Part shown: piece by piece, positions 25,424 to 34,329 of the stretch
Layout: every line of letters begins with the position of its first letter
How positions within the stretch are numbered: the first letter of the stretch is position 1
NCBI GenBank assembly: GCA_963597615.1
Contig: CAVBQS010000024.1
Coordinates: forward strand, 62,001-126,000
Reading direction: 5' to 3'
Origin: CAKRJP01 sp963597615
GTDB lineage: Bacteria; Bacillota; Clostridia; Lachnospirales; Lachnospiraceae
Length of the DNA: 64,000 nucleotides
Notes under the pieces: generated by a model
Database searches by the model: none
What the model saw: only the letters and a program-made list of their open reading frames with translations
What the model was told of the DNA's origin: nothing
Translations under genes and position numbers: made by a program

Positions 25424-25593
25424 AGTACTACTATTAAGAACTGTTATTCACGAACAGAACTATGATGTAGTAAGTTGCAAGGTATATATATAATGTATGC
25501 CCAGGCAATACACTGTATCATCAGAAAGACACATGTGAGTACCTATGAATTAATCTGTACGAAAAGTACAAATATATTAAGGAGGGAAGAACC
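25424..25593 (+). promoter_or_regulatory. Structured rpsL-rpsG intercistronic region
   Basis: This 174-nt gap is long for a str operon. It can fold into TACTAC (25426-25431) with GTAGTA (25467-25472) enclosing CTGTT/AACAG, a second hairpin TGTATGCC/GGCAATACA (25494-25512), and TGTAC-GAAAA-GTACA (25556-25570) just before the rpsG binding site. In E. coli, S7 represses its operon by binding the equivalent spacer; an analogous site here is inferred. Confidence 0.45.
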
Positions 25594-26064
25594 GTGCCAC
25601 GTAAAGGACATACTCAAAAAAGAGACGTATTAGCGGATCCATTATACAACAACAAAGTGGTTACTAAGCTTATCAACAACATTATGCTTGATGGTAAGAA
25701 AGGTGTAGCACAGAAAATCGTATATGGCGCATTTGAACAGGTTGCAGAGAAGACCGAGAAGCCAGCACTTGAAGTTTTTGAGGAGGCTATGAACAACATT
25801 ATGCCAGTACTCGAGGTTAAGGCAAGACGTATCGGTGGTGCAACATACCAGGTGCCGATCGAAGTTAGACCAGACAGAAGACAGGCTCTTGGACTTCGTT
25901 GGCTTACAACATTTTCTCGTGCAAGAGGCGAGAAGACCATGAAGGAAAGATTGGCCAACGAGATTATGGATGCAGCAAACAACACTGGTGCATCTGTTAA
26001 GAGAAAAGAAGATATGCATAAGATGGCTGAGGCAAATAAGGCATTTGCTCACTATCGTTTCTAA
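25594..26064 (+). CDS. rpsG: Ribosomal protein S7 (GTG start)
   Basis: Small-subunit assembly protein that nucleates the 30S head, 156 aa. Typical sequence: MPRKGHTQKRDVLADPLYN at the start, QVPIEVRPDRRQALGLRWL in the middle, and HKMAEANKAFAHYRF at the end. The start is GTG 25594 behind AAGGAGGGAAG; no ATG is available nearby. It lies between rpsL and fusA, and may regulate its own synthesis through the structured spacer upstream. Confidence 0.98.
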   Translation: MPRKGHTQKRDVLADPLYNNKVVTKLINNIMLDGKKGVAQKIVYGAFEQVAEKTEKPALEVFEEAMNNIMPVLEVKARRIGGATYQVPIEVRPDRRQALGLRWLTTFSRARGEKTMKERLANEIMDAANNTGASVKRKEDMHKMAEANKAFAHYRF

Positions 26065-26081
26065 TTTATTAGGAGGCAATA

Positions 26082-28199
26082 ATGGCTGGAAGAGAATACC
26101 CATTAGAGAGAACCAGAAATATTGGTATCATGGCTCATATCGATGCTGGTAAGACAACATTGACAGAGCGTATCCTTTATTACACTGGTGTAAATTATAA
26201 GATTGGTGATACTCATGAAGGTACTGCTACCATGGACTGGATGGAGCAGGAGCAGGAAAGAGGTATCACAATTACTTCCGCTGCTACAACATGCCACTGG
26301 ACTTTGGAAGAGGATTGTAAGCCAAAAGCCGGAGCACAGGAGCATCGTATCAACATCATCGATACTCCGGGACACGTTGACTTTACCGTAGAGGTAGAGC
26401 GTTCCCTTCGTGTTCTTGACGGAGCTGTTGGTGTGTTCTGTGCAAAGGGTGGTGTTGAGCCGCAGTCAGAGAATGTATGGCGTCAGGCTGATACATACAA
26501 CGTACCAAGAATGGCATTCATCAATAAGATGGATATCCTTGGAGCTGATTTCTACAATGCAGTAGAGCAGATCAAGACAAGACTTGGTAAGAATGCTATC
26601 GTTCTTCAGCTTCCAATCGGTAAGGAAGATGATTTCAAGGGAATCGTTGACCTTATGGAGATGAGAGCATACATCTACAACGATGATAAGGGAGATGACA
26701 TCTCTATTGTTGAGATTCCAGATGATATGAAGGATGATGCTGAACTTTATCATACAGAGATGGTAGAGAAGATCTGCGATCTTGATGATGAGTTAATGAT
26801 GATCTACTTAGAGGGTGAGGAGCCTTCCGTAGATGATATGAAGAAAGCACTTAGAAAGGCAACTTGCGAGTGTACAGCAGTTCCTGTTTGCTGCGGATCA
26901 GCTTACAGAAACAAGGGTGTACAGAAGCTCCTTGATGCAATTCTTGAGTATATGCCATCACCAGTTGATATCCCACCAATTCAGGGTGTTGATGAGGATG
27001 GAAATGATGTCGTAAGACATTCATCAGATGAAGAGCCTTTCTCAGCTCTTGCATTTAAGATCATGACTGATCCATTCGTAGGTAAGCTTGCTTACTTCAG
27101 AGTTTACTCTGGTACTATGAATTCTGGATCTTACGTACTGAATGCTACAAAGGGAAAGAAGGAGCGTGTAGGTCGTATCCTTCAGATGCATGCAAATAAG
27201 AGAGAGGAACTTTCAAAGGTTTACTCTGGAGATATCGCTGCAGCAATCGGATTTAAGTTCACTACAACAGGTGATACAATCTGTGACGAGCAGCATCCGG
27301 TTATCTTAGAGTCCATGGAATTCCCAGAGCCAGTTATCGAGCTTGCTATTGAGCCTAAGACTAAGGCTTCTCAGGGTAAACTTGGTGAGTCACTTGCTAA
27401 GCTTGCTGAAGAAGATCCTACTTTCCGTGCTCATACTGATCAGGAAACTGGACAGACAATCATCGCCGGAATGGGTGAGCTTCACTTGGAGATTATCGTA
27501 GATCGTCTTCTTCGTGAGTTCAAGGTAGAGGCTAACGTTGGTGCACCTCAGGTTGCATACAAGGAAGCATTTACTAAGGCTGTTGACGTTGATAGCAAGT
27601 ATGCTAAGCAGTCAGGTGGACGTGGACAGTACGGACACTGTAAAGTTAAATTTGAGCCAATGGATGTTAACGGCGAGGAAGTATTCAAGTTTGAGTCTAC
27701 CGTAGTCGGAGGAGCGATTCCTAAGGAATACATTCCAAAGATTGGTGAAGGTATTGAAGAAGCTATGCAGTCAGGTATCCTTGGAGGATTCCCGGTTGTT
27801 GGTGTTAAGGCAAACGTTTATGATGGTTCTTACCATGAAGTCGATTCAAGTGAGATGGCTTTCCATATCGCTGGATCTTTAGCATTCAAGGATGCTATGA
27901 AGCAGTCAGCTCCTGTACTTCTTGAGCCAATCATGAAGGTTGAGGTTACTATGCCGGAAGAGTACATGGGAGATGTTATTGGTGATATCAACTCACGTCG
28001 TGGACGTATCGAAGGTATGGATGACCTTGGCGGTGGAAAGATCGTTCGTGGTTATGTTCCATTGTCAGAAATGTTTGGATACTCTACAGACTTGCGTTCC
28101 AGAACACAGGGACGTGGTAACTACTCAATGTTCTTCGAGAAATATGAGCCAGTGCCGAAGTCAGTTCAGGAGAAAGTATTGTCCAACAAAAATGCCTAA
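26082..28199 (+). CDS. fusA: Elongation factor G
   Basis: Translocation GTPase of 705 aa. G1 AHIDAGKTTL at about 18-27, G3 DTPGHVDF, and G4 NKMD are intact; domains II-V follow, with the domain IV tip around GGRGQYGHCK and the C-terminal GYSTDLRSRTQGRGNYSM. An insert near residues 70-80 (EEDCKPKAGAQEH) lengthens switch I compared with some orthologues. AGGAGGCAATA precedes the ATG; the gap from rpsG is 17 nt. Third gene of the str operon. Confidence 0.98.
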   Translation: MAGREYPLERTRNIGIMAHIDAGKTTLTERILYYTGVNYKIGDTHEGTATMDWMEQEQERGITITSAATTCHWTLEEDCKPKAGAQEHRINIIDTPGHVDFTVEVERSLRVLDGAVGVFCAKGGVEPQSENVWRQADTYNVPRMAFINKMDILGADFYNAVEQIKTRLGKNAIVLQLPIGKEDDFKGIVDLMEMRAYIYNDDKGDDISIVEIPDDMKDDAELYHTEMVEKICDLDDELMMIYLEGEEPSVDDMKKALRKATCECTAVPVCCGSAYRNKGVQKLLDAILEYMPSPVDIPPIQGVDEDGNDVVRHSSDEEPFSALAFKIMTDPFVGKLAYFRVYSGTMNSGSYVLNATKGKKERVGRILQMHANKREELSKVYSGDIAAAIGFKFTTTGDTICDEQHPVILESMEFPEPVIELAIEPKTKASQGKLGESLAKLAEEDPTFRAHTDQETGQTIIAGMGELHLEIIVDRLLREFKVEANVGAPQVAYKEAFTKAVDVDSKYAKQSGGRGQYGHCKVKFEPMDVNGEEVFKFESTVVGGAIPKEYIPKIGEGIEEAMQSGILGGFPVVGVKANVYDGSYHEVDSSEMAFHIAGSLAFKDAMKQSAPVLLEPIMKVEVTMPEEYMGDVIGDINSRRGRIEGMDDLGGGKIVRGYVPLSEMFGYSTDLRSRTQGRGNYSMFFEKYEPVPKSVQEKVLSNKNA

Positions 28200-28215
28200 T
28201 AACCTATAAAAAGGC

Positions 28216-28244
28216 TTGAAAAACTGACTCTTTTGAAATATAAT
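28216..28244 (+). promoter_or_regulatory. tuf promoter
   Basis: TTGAAA (28216-28221), 17-nt spacer, TATAAT (28239-28244), giving tuf a separate promoter within the 118-nt fusA-tuf gap. Confidence 0.75.
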
Positions 28245-28317
28245 CAAAAATATGTCAGGATAAATGTTAATAATTTTTATTTGCCCATAAGGCACACATT
28301 TAAGGAGGATATTCAAA

Positions 28318-29511
28318 ATGTCAAAGGCTAAATTTGAAAGAACAAAACCACATTGTAATATCGGAACAATTGGTCACGTTGACCACGGTAAAACAACTCT
28401 TACCGCTGCTATTACAAAGACTCTTTCTGAGAGAGTAGCAGGAAACGCTGCTGTAGATTTCGAGAACATCGATAAGGCTCCAGAAGAGAGAGAGCGTGGT
28501 ATCACAATTTCTACAGCTCACGTTGAGTATGAGACAGAGAAGCGTCACTATGCACACGTTGACTGCCCAGGACATGCTGACTACGTTAAGAACATGATCA
28601 CTGGTGCTGCTCAGATGGATGGAGCTATCCTTGTAGTAGCTGCTACTGACGGTGTTATGGCTCAGACAAGAGAGCATATCTTGCTTTCTCGTCAGGTAGG
28701 TGTACCTTACATCGTAGTATTCATGAACAAGTGCGATATGGTTGAAGATGAAGAACTTCTTGAGTTAGTAGAGATGGAGATTCGTGAACTCTTAGATGAG
28801 TATGAGTTCCCAGGAGATGATACTCCGATTATCCAGGGATCAGCTCTTAAGGCTCTTGAGGATCCTACAGGAGAGTGGGGAGACAAGATCATGGAGCTTA
28901 TGGATGCCGTAGATTCTTATTTCCCAGATCCAGAGCGTGATACAGATAAGCCATTCCTTATGCCAATCGAGGACGTATTCTCTATCACAGGACGTGGTAC
29001 AGTTGCTACTGGTAGAGTAGAGCGTGGTACACTTCACGTATCTGACGAAGTAGAAATCGTTGGTATTCATGAAGAAGTTAAGAAGACTGTTGTAACTGGT
29101 GTAGAGATGTTCCGTAAGCTTCTTGATGAGGCTCAGGCTGGAGATAACATCGGTGCTCTTCTTCGTGGTGTTCAGAGAACAGAGATCGAAAGAGGACAGT
29201 GTCTTGTTAAACCAGGTTCTGTAACTTGCCACACTAAGTTTACAGCTCAGGTTTACGTATTAACAAAAGACGAAGGTGGACGTCATACTCCATTCTTCAA
29301 CAACTATCGTCCACAGTTCTACTTCAGAACAACAGACGTAACAGGTGTTTGCAACCTTCCAGAAGGAACAGAGATGTGCATGCCTGGTGATAACGTAGAG
29401 ATGACAATCGAATTGATTCATCCAGTAGCTATGGAGCAGGGACTTCGTTTCGCTATCCGTGAAGGTGGTAGAACCGTAGGATCTGGACGTGTTGCTACAA
29501 TCATTGAGTAA
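28318..29511 (+). CDS. tuf: Elongation factor Tu
   Basis: Delivers aminoacyl-tRNA to the ribosome; 397 aa. G1 GHVDHGKTT at about 19-27, G3 DCPGHADY, G4 NKCD, then domains II and III ending GGRTVGSGRVATIIE. AAGGAGGATATTC precedes the ATG. Its own near-consensus promoter plus cotranscription from the str operon would give high expression. Codon use is strongly biased towards a few codons, as in the neighbouring ribosomal genes. Two terminators follow. Confidence 0.98.
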   Translation: MSKAKFERTKPHCNIGTIGHVDHGKTTLTAAITKTLSERVAGNAAVDFENIDKAPEERERGITISTAHVEYETEKRHYAHVDCPGHADYVKNMITGAAQMDGAILVVAATDGVMAQTREHILLSRQVGVPYIVVFMNKCDMVEDEELLELVEMEIRELLDEYEFPGDDTPIIQGSALKALEDPTGEWGDKIMELMDAVDSYFPDPERDTDKPFLMPIEDVFSITGRGTVATGRVERGTLHVSDEVEIVGIHEEVKKTVVTGVEMFRKLLDEAQAGDNIGALLRGVQRTEIERGQCLVKPGSVTCHTKFTAQVYVLTKDEGGRHTPFFNNYRPQFYFRTTDVTGVCNLPEGTEMCMPGDNVEMTIELIHPVAMEQGLRFAIREGGRTVGSGRVATIIE

Positions 29512-29534
29512 TTAATATTATTCAATAAATTTAG

Positions 29535-29566
29535 GGCTTCCCGAGATTTTCTCGGGAAGCCTTTTT
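29535..29566 (+). terminator. tuf terminator 1
   Basis: GGCTTCCCGAGA (29535-29546) pairs perfectly with TCTCGGGAAGCC (29550-29561), loop TTT, followed by TTTTT. Confidence 0.92.
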
Positions 29567-29581
29567 ATGTTCAAAAATAAA

Positions 29582-29634
29582 GAAAAATTTCTTCTATGTA
29601 AAAAAATTTACAGAAGAAATTTTTCTTTTTTTTT
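29582..29634. terminator. tuf terminator 2, AT-rich
   Basis: A 14-bp perfect repeat (29582-29595 with 29612-29625), extended by five more pairs across a 2-nt bulge, followed by nine T. It gives tandem termination after the highly expressed tuf. Confidence 0.8.
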
Positions 29635-29678
29635 AAACTGAAAAAAAAGAAAGCAGAAAGCAGAAAGAAGGTATTCAC

Positions 29679-31640
29679 ATGGTAAGAAACACTTATGGGG
29701 ACTTGTTGAAACCAACGCAGATTGGAACTTTGAAGCTTAAAAATTGCATTTGTATGGCACCTATGGACTTTAAGTATTTTATAGGGAATGAGGAAGATTC
29801 CAGTATGACCCACAAACAGGCGAAGGTCTTTGAAGCCAGAGCAAAAGGTGGGTGTGGATTAATTTTTACTTGTGCAACTCATGCAGAAAGAAAGGTTATG
29901 CCCTATCCGAGGGGAATGCAGTTTCCGGCTATTGACCGGGTTGAACGCATTAAAGAATTTGCAGAGGCTGCAGATTTAGTTCATACTTACGGGGCAAAAA
30001 TAGCCTGTGAGCTGACTATGGGAAGTGGACGTTATGCAGATTTTGTGGAGGGTGCTTACCCACCCATTGCTCCATCAGAGTGCGAGACCCAGTATGATCC
30101 AACGATACGAGCAAGACAGATGACCATAGAAGAAATCAAATATATGATTCGAACCTATGCAGAAGCTGCAGGAAGATTAAAGACAGCAGGCTTCGATGCC
30201 CTTTTGGTTATGGGAGGTGGTGGATACCTCATTAATCAGTTTTTATCTCCCGCATGGAATCAAAGAAATGATCAGTATGGTGGATCTTTGGAAAAGCGTA
30301 TGACATTCTTGATTGAAACCCTCACAGAAGTAAAAAAAGTTGTAGGAGCTTCCTATCCGATTATCGTCAGTCTCAATATGGATGATCTTCTTCCGGAAGG
30401 TGTTTCCAAATGTCCAGGACTTGTAGTGGAAGATGCCATTGCTACTGCCAAGAAATTGGAAGAGTTAGGACTTGCAGATGCCTTTCATCTGCGAATTGGA
30501 AATTATTATAATCAAGAGTATATTATCCCAAGTGCCTATGTGACCAATAATCTCTATAAGGAAAACTTTATAAAATTCAAACATGCAGTTACAAAGCCAG
30601 TTATTTTTGAGAATAAGATGTCTGATCCACAAGAGATGCAGGAGATGTTGAAAAATGGAGATCTTGATTTTGTCAGCATGGGAAGAAGTTGGATTGCTGA
30701 TGAGAATTGGGTGCAGAAAGTTCAGTATGAAAAACAAGTCCGGCCCTGTTTAAGATGCAATTATTGCCTTCACACGCTATGGTTAGGAAAAAGTACTTCC
30801 TGTGCAGTGAATCCTAGACTTGGCCATGAAGACGAAGAGAAATTGACATTGACTACAAAGAAAAAAAAGATTGTTGTAATTGGTGCAGGACCGGGAGGAA
30901 TAGAAGCTGCCTTGGTGGCTTCAGCAAGAGGCCATGAGGTTTTGCTGCTGGAAAAGGAAAATCGAGTAGGTGGAAAGTTGGATATTGTTGCCGCTCCAGA
31001 TTATAAAAAGCAGTATCTAGGATATCTATCTTTCTTGGAATCTGAATTAGAAAAATCAGAGGTAAAGGTTCACTGTAATATTCAGGCCAATGCAGAGATT
31101 GTAGATTGCTTTCAACCGGATGTGGTAATTTTGGCAACGGGGGCAGATCCAATTATTCCTCCTCTTCCGGGAATTTCTATGGCGATACCGGCAGACACCG
31201 TACTAAGAAACCACAGAAATGTAAGTGGTACTGTAGTAATTGTAGGAGGCGGTCTTGTAGGTTGTGAAACAGCCCATGTTTTATCTCAAAAAGGTTGTAA
31301 GGTTCACATTGTTGAAATGCAAGATGATGTTTTGAAGGATACTTCCTATGTAACCAGGCATTCTCAGTTGGATGTTTTAGAAAGGACAGGGGCTTGTATT
31401 CATACAAGCACCAAGCTTTTGGAGGTTCAAAAAGATGGTGTGCTTGTAGAAAATAATGGTATTGCAGAAAAAATTATGGCAGATTATACTGTTTTAGCTG
31501 TTGGCTACAGAAATAAAGATAGCCTATATGAAGAATTTCAGGATCTGGTGGAGGAAGTTTACCAGATTGGCGATTGTAAGCAGACCAGAAAAATTGCCGA
31601 CGCAATTAGAGAAGGATATTTTATTGCAAAAGAAATATAG
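29679..31640 (+). CDS. Old-Yellow-Enzyme / 2,4-dienoyl-CoA reductase-type flavo-Fe/S oxidoreductase
   Basis: A 653-aa cytoplasmic oxidoreductase. An N-terminal FMN-binding OYE barrel (about 1-340, with KLKNCICMAPMD and FLSPAWNQRNDQYGGSLEKR) is followed by the 4Fe-4S Cys cluster CLRCNYC at about 357-363 with SCAVNP, then a two-dinucleotide-binding module: GAGPGG at about 401-406 and VGGGLVGCE at about 521-529. This layout fits enoate or dienoyl-CoA reductases and the related bile-acid and trimethylamine enzymes. The substrate is unknown. GAAGGTATTCAC precedes the ATG; no clear promoter was found between the tuf terminators and the gene. The regulator downstream is convergent. Confidence 0.85.
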   Translation: MVRNTYGDLLKPTQIGTLKLKNCICMAPMDFKYFIGNEEDSSMTHKQAKVFEARAKGGCGLIFTCATHAERKVMPYPRGMQFPAIDRVERIKEFAEAADLVHTYGAKIACELTMGSGRYADFVEGAYPPIAPSECETQYDPTIRARQMTIEEIKYMIRTYAEAAGRLKTAGFDALLVMGGGGYLINQFLSPAWNQRNDQYGGSLEKRMTFLIETLTEVKKVVGASYPIIVSLNMDDLLPEGVSKCPGLVVEDAIATAKKLEELGLADAFHLRIGNYYNQEYIIPSAYVTNNLYKENFIKFKHAVTKPVIFENKMSDPQEMQEMLKNGDLDFVSMGRSWIADENWVQKVQYEKQVRPCLRCNYCLHTLWLGKSTSCAVNPRLGHEDEEKLTLTTKKKKIVVIGAGPGGIEAALVASARGHEVLLLEKENRVGGKLDIVAAPDYKKQYLGYLSFLESELEKSEVKVHCNIQANAEIVDCFQPDVVILATGADPIIPPLPGISMAIPADTVLRNHRNVSGTVVIVGGGLVGCETAHVLSQKGCKVHIVEMQDDVLKDTSYVTRHSQLDVLERTGACIHTSTKLLEVQKDGVLVENNGIAEKIMADYTVLAVGYRNKDSLYEEFQDLVEEVYQIGDCKQTRKIADAIREGYFIAKEI

Positions 31641-31660
31641 GCAGTTAATTTGTTTGTACT

Positions 31661-32338
31661 TTATGGTTTTAAGGTTTCAAGAGAGCAGTAGGATTCAAGA
31701 GCCTCTAGGTTGAGAATCTCAATCCATTTTCGGTGGGGAGCGATAATCTGTTCGTCCCTGAGCCTGGAAAGATTGTGAGCTGCATTTACCCGGGTTACGG
31801 TTAGAATTTCAGCAATATTTTCCTGGGTTAAGGAGATTTTGTGGGTGTTGCCATCAGGGGCATTTTGTGAAAACAGGTATAAAAGATTACATAATTTGAC
31901 AAAGGAATTGTTATAGTCCTGGTGAGCGCTTTCAAATAAAAGGAGATTGATGTAGGTGGCATACCAGTCAATGGTGCGAAGCATCAGAGCCTGATTTTGA
32001 CAGAGAACATCAAGAAAGTCCTTGTTGGAAAAGCAAAGAACATCCATGTCCGATAAGGCTGTCGTGATGATGGACCGTTCAATCTTAAAAACAGATTGAT
32101 GGGCACCAGGGAAAACAGTTCCCTCACTATGAAGAGAGCAGATTTTGCGGGCCCCATTTTCATGCTCAAGACTTGTAAGGGCGATTCCAGATTTTATGTA
32201 GTATACCTGCTTTACAAAATCTCCAGGTTTCCACAGATAGTCCCCTTTTTCAAAATGCATTGGCTTGTGGGGGCATGATACAAGATATTCATAAAATTCT
32301 TCATAGTCATGGGAAAAATAGTATCTTGGAATCAACAT
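31661..32338 (-). CDS. Crp/Fnr-family transcription regulator
   Basis: A 225-aa regulator: cyclic-nucleotide-binding-like beta barrel (about 15-125, with FEKGDYLWKPGDFVKQVYYI) and a C-terminal winged helix with TQENIAEILTVTRVNAAHNL at about 168-187. No Fe/S Cys cluster of the FNR type is obvious at the N-terminus, so the ligand is unknown. It is convergent with the OYE gene (20 nt apart) and divergent from the beta-glucoside PTS operon, either of which it might control. The 98-nt divergent gap is AT-rich with several TATAAT-like words but no clear symmetric Crp/Fnr site. Confidence 0.85.
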   Translation of the reverse strand: MLIPRYYFSHDYEEFYEYLVSCPHKPMHFEKGDYLWKPGDFVKQVYYIKSGIALTSLEHENGARKICSLHSEGTVFPGAHQSVFKIERSIITTALSDMDVLCFSNKDFLDVLCQNQALMLRTIDWYATYINLLLFESAHQDYNNSFVKLCNLLYLFSQNAPDGNTHKISLTQENIAEILTVTRVNAAHNLSRLRDEQIIAPHRKWIEILNLEALESYCSLETLKP

Positions 32339-32436
32339 GTGAAATACCTGCCTTCTTGAATAGGAGTCTTAAAGTAACTATATACAATATATCATAACCT
32401 AAATTGGAAAAGCAAAAAATATAAGGAGGAGAACCT

Positions 32437-34314
32437 ATGGATTATGAAAAACTGGCAGAAATAATTCTGACGGGAATTGGAGGAGAAAAGAATATTAAGG
32501 GATTTACCCATTGCGCCACTAGACTTCGTTTTACTTTAAAAGATGAGTCGGTGGCAGATGAAGGCTTGTTGAAAAAAACGAAGGGAGTTCTTGGGGTAGC
32601 AAAAAATGGGGGACAATTTCAAGTCATTATTGGAAATGAGGTTAATAAAGTATATGCTGCTATTCAAAAGAAGCTAGGAAGTGAACAGGTAGAGTCGGGG
32701 GAGGAAGAAGCTTCGATAAAAACAAAAAGAAAACCTGTAGAGCTTATCTTTGATTTTGTATCAGCAGTTTTTACTCCAGTGCTTCCGGCAATTATCGGAG
32801 CTGGTTTGGTGAAGGCAGTGCTTGCCATTGCGGTGTTAGTAGGAATCAATACAGAGGGAATGACCTATTATTTCCTTAATTTAATTGGAGATGCACCTCT
32901 TTACTTTTTGCCAGTTATGTTGGCTTTTACTGCATCAAAGAAATTAGGCTGCAATCAGTTTTTAGCAGTAGCGGTGGCAGGAGCTATGCTGCATCCAAAT
33001 TATGCTGCCTTAATCACAGATGCCTATAATTTGCATTTTACTTCATTTTTAGGAATGCCAGTAGCCCTGGCAACCTATAGCTCCAGCGTGCTTCCGGTAT
33101 TGTTCATGGTTATTGCCATGAAATTTTTTGAAGATCTTATGGAGAAATATCTTCCAAAGACTATAAAGTTCTTTTTTAAACCGTTGCTATGCTTGTTGAT
33201 TATTGCTCCTTTTACATTTATTGTGCTAGGGCCAATTGGATTTGTCATTGGTATTGCTGTCAGCAACGGATTAAATGCTCTGAATGTATACGCAGGATGG
33301 ATTGTGCCAACTCTTATCGGAACCTTCTTCCCATTAATGGTTACAGCCGGCATGCATTATGGCTTGGTTCCTTTTATGATGCAGTCTATTGCATCAAATG
33401 GATTTGAAACCATTGCAGGTCCTGGAAATCTGCCAAGTAATATTGCTCAGGGAGCAGCCTCATTAGCAGTTTCCTTAAAGACTAAGGATAAAGAATTAAA
33501 GCAGACAGCCCTGACTACAGGAATAACAGGAGTATTTGGAATTACAGAACCAGCTTTATTTGCAGTAACCTTAAAATTTAGAAGAATCCTGATCTGTGTA
33601 ATGATCGGTGGAGGCTTGGGAGGCCTTTATGCAGGAATTTTTGGAGTGAAATGTTTTAGTTTCTGTTCACCCGGACTGTTGTCACTGGCTACTTATGTAG
33701 GACCAGATGGAATTTGGAATTTGGTTCACGCCTGCATTTCTATGGTAATTGCTTTTATCGTGACTTTCTTTTTGGTATTTTTTTGGGGATTTTACGACAA
33801 GGATGGGGGAGAAGAAGCAGATACGGGTAAAGAAGCAAAAGAGAATCAAGCAGACCAGAAGGCAGAATATCTGCTCGTAAGTCCGGCAGAAGGCAAGGCC
33901 TTGCCTCTAAGTGAGGTGCCGGATCCTACCTTCGCAGAAGAAATTCTAGGAAAAGGCGCTGCAATCGATTTAAAGGGAAATGAAATTTATGCTCCAATAT
34001 CAGGAACTATAGCCAGCGTATTTCCTACAGGGCATGCCATCTGTATTGCGGGAAAGCATGGAGAAGAAATTTTGATTCATGTAGGTTTGGATACGGTACA
34101 GTTAAATGGAAAATATTTTGAAGTAAAGGTTAAGGAAGGCCAGGAAATTAAGCAGGGTGACCTGATCGTAACCTTTGAAAGGGAAAAAATCATAGAAGCA
34201 GGATATTCTATGATCACACCGGTAATCATATCCAACTCCGATGATTTTGAGAAAATTGCTTTGATTGCTAAAGATCAAGTAAAAACGGGACAGGAATTTT
34301 TAAAGATAAGATAA
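32437..34314 (+). CDS. Beta-glucoside PTS transporter, EIIBCA fusion
   Basis: Imports and phosphorylates beta-glucosides (cellobiose, arbutin or salicin type). Domains in order: EIIB with the phosphocysteine in FTHCATRLRF (about 26), membrane EIIC from about 100 to 455 with GITEPALFAV, and EIIA from about 490 with the phosphohistidine in ILIHVGLDTV (about 547). The 625-aa length is standard for BglF/BglP. AAGGAGGAG precedes the ATG. Followed after 15 nt by the matching phospho-glucosidase. No BglG-type antiterminator or RAT site was seen, so control may lie with the divergent Crp-like gene. Confidence 0.93.
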   Translation: MDYEKLAEIILTGIGGEKNIKGFTHCATRLRFTLKDESVADEGLLKKTKGVLGVAKNGGQFQVIIGNEVNKVYAAIQKKLGSEQVESGEEEASIKTKRKPVELIFDFVSAVFTPVLPAIIGAGLVKAVLAIAVLVGINTEGMTYYFLNLIGDAPLYFLPVMLAFTASKKLGCNQFLAVAVAGAMLHPNYAALITDAYNLHFTSFLGMPVALATYSSSVLPVLFMVIAMKFFEDLMEKYLPKTIKFFFKPLLCLLIIAPFTFIVLGPIGFVIGIAVSNGLNALNVYAGWIVPTLIGTFFPLMVTAGMHYGLVPFMMQSIASNGFETIAGPGNLPSNIAQGAASLAVSLKTKDKELKQTALTTGITGVFGITEPALFAVTLKFRRILICVMIGGGLGGLYAGIFGVKCFSFCSPGLLSLATYVGPDGIWNLVHACISMVIAFIVTFFLVFFWGFYDKDGGEEADTGKEAKENQADQKAEYLLVSPAEGKALPLSEVPDPTFAEEILGKGAAIDLKGNEIYAPISGTIASVFPTGHAICIAGKHGEEILIHVGLDTVQLNGKYFEVKVKEGQEIKQGDLIVTFEREKIIEAGYSMITPVIISNSDDFEKIALIAKDQVKTGQEFLKIR

Positions 34315-34329
34315 AGGAGGGTTAAGTAA

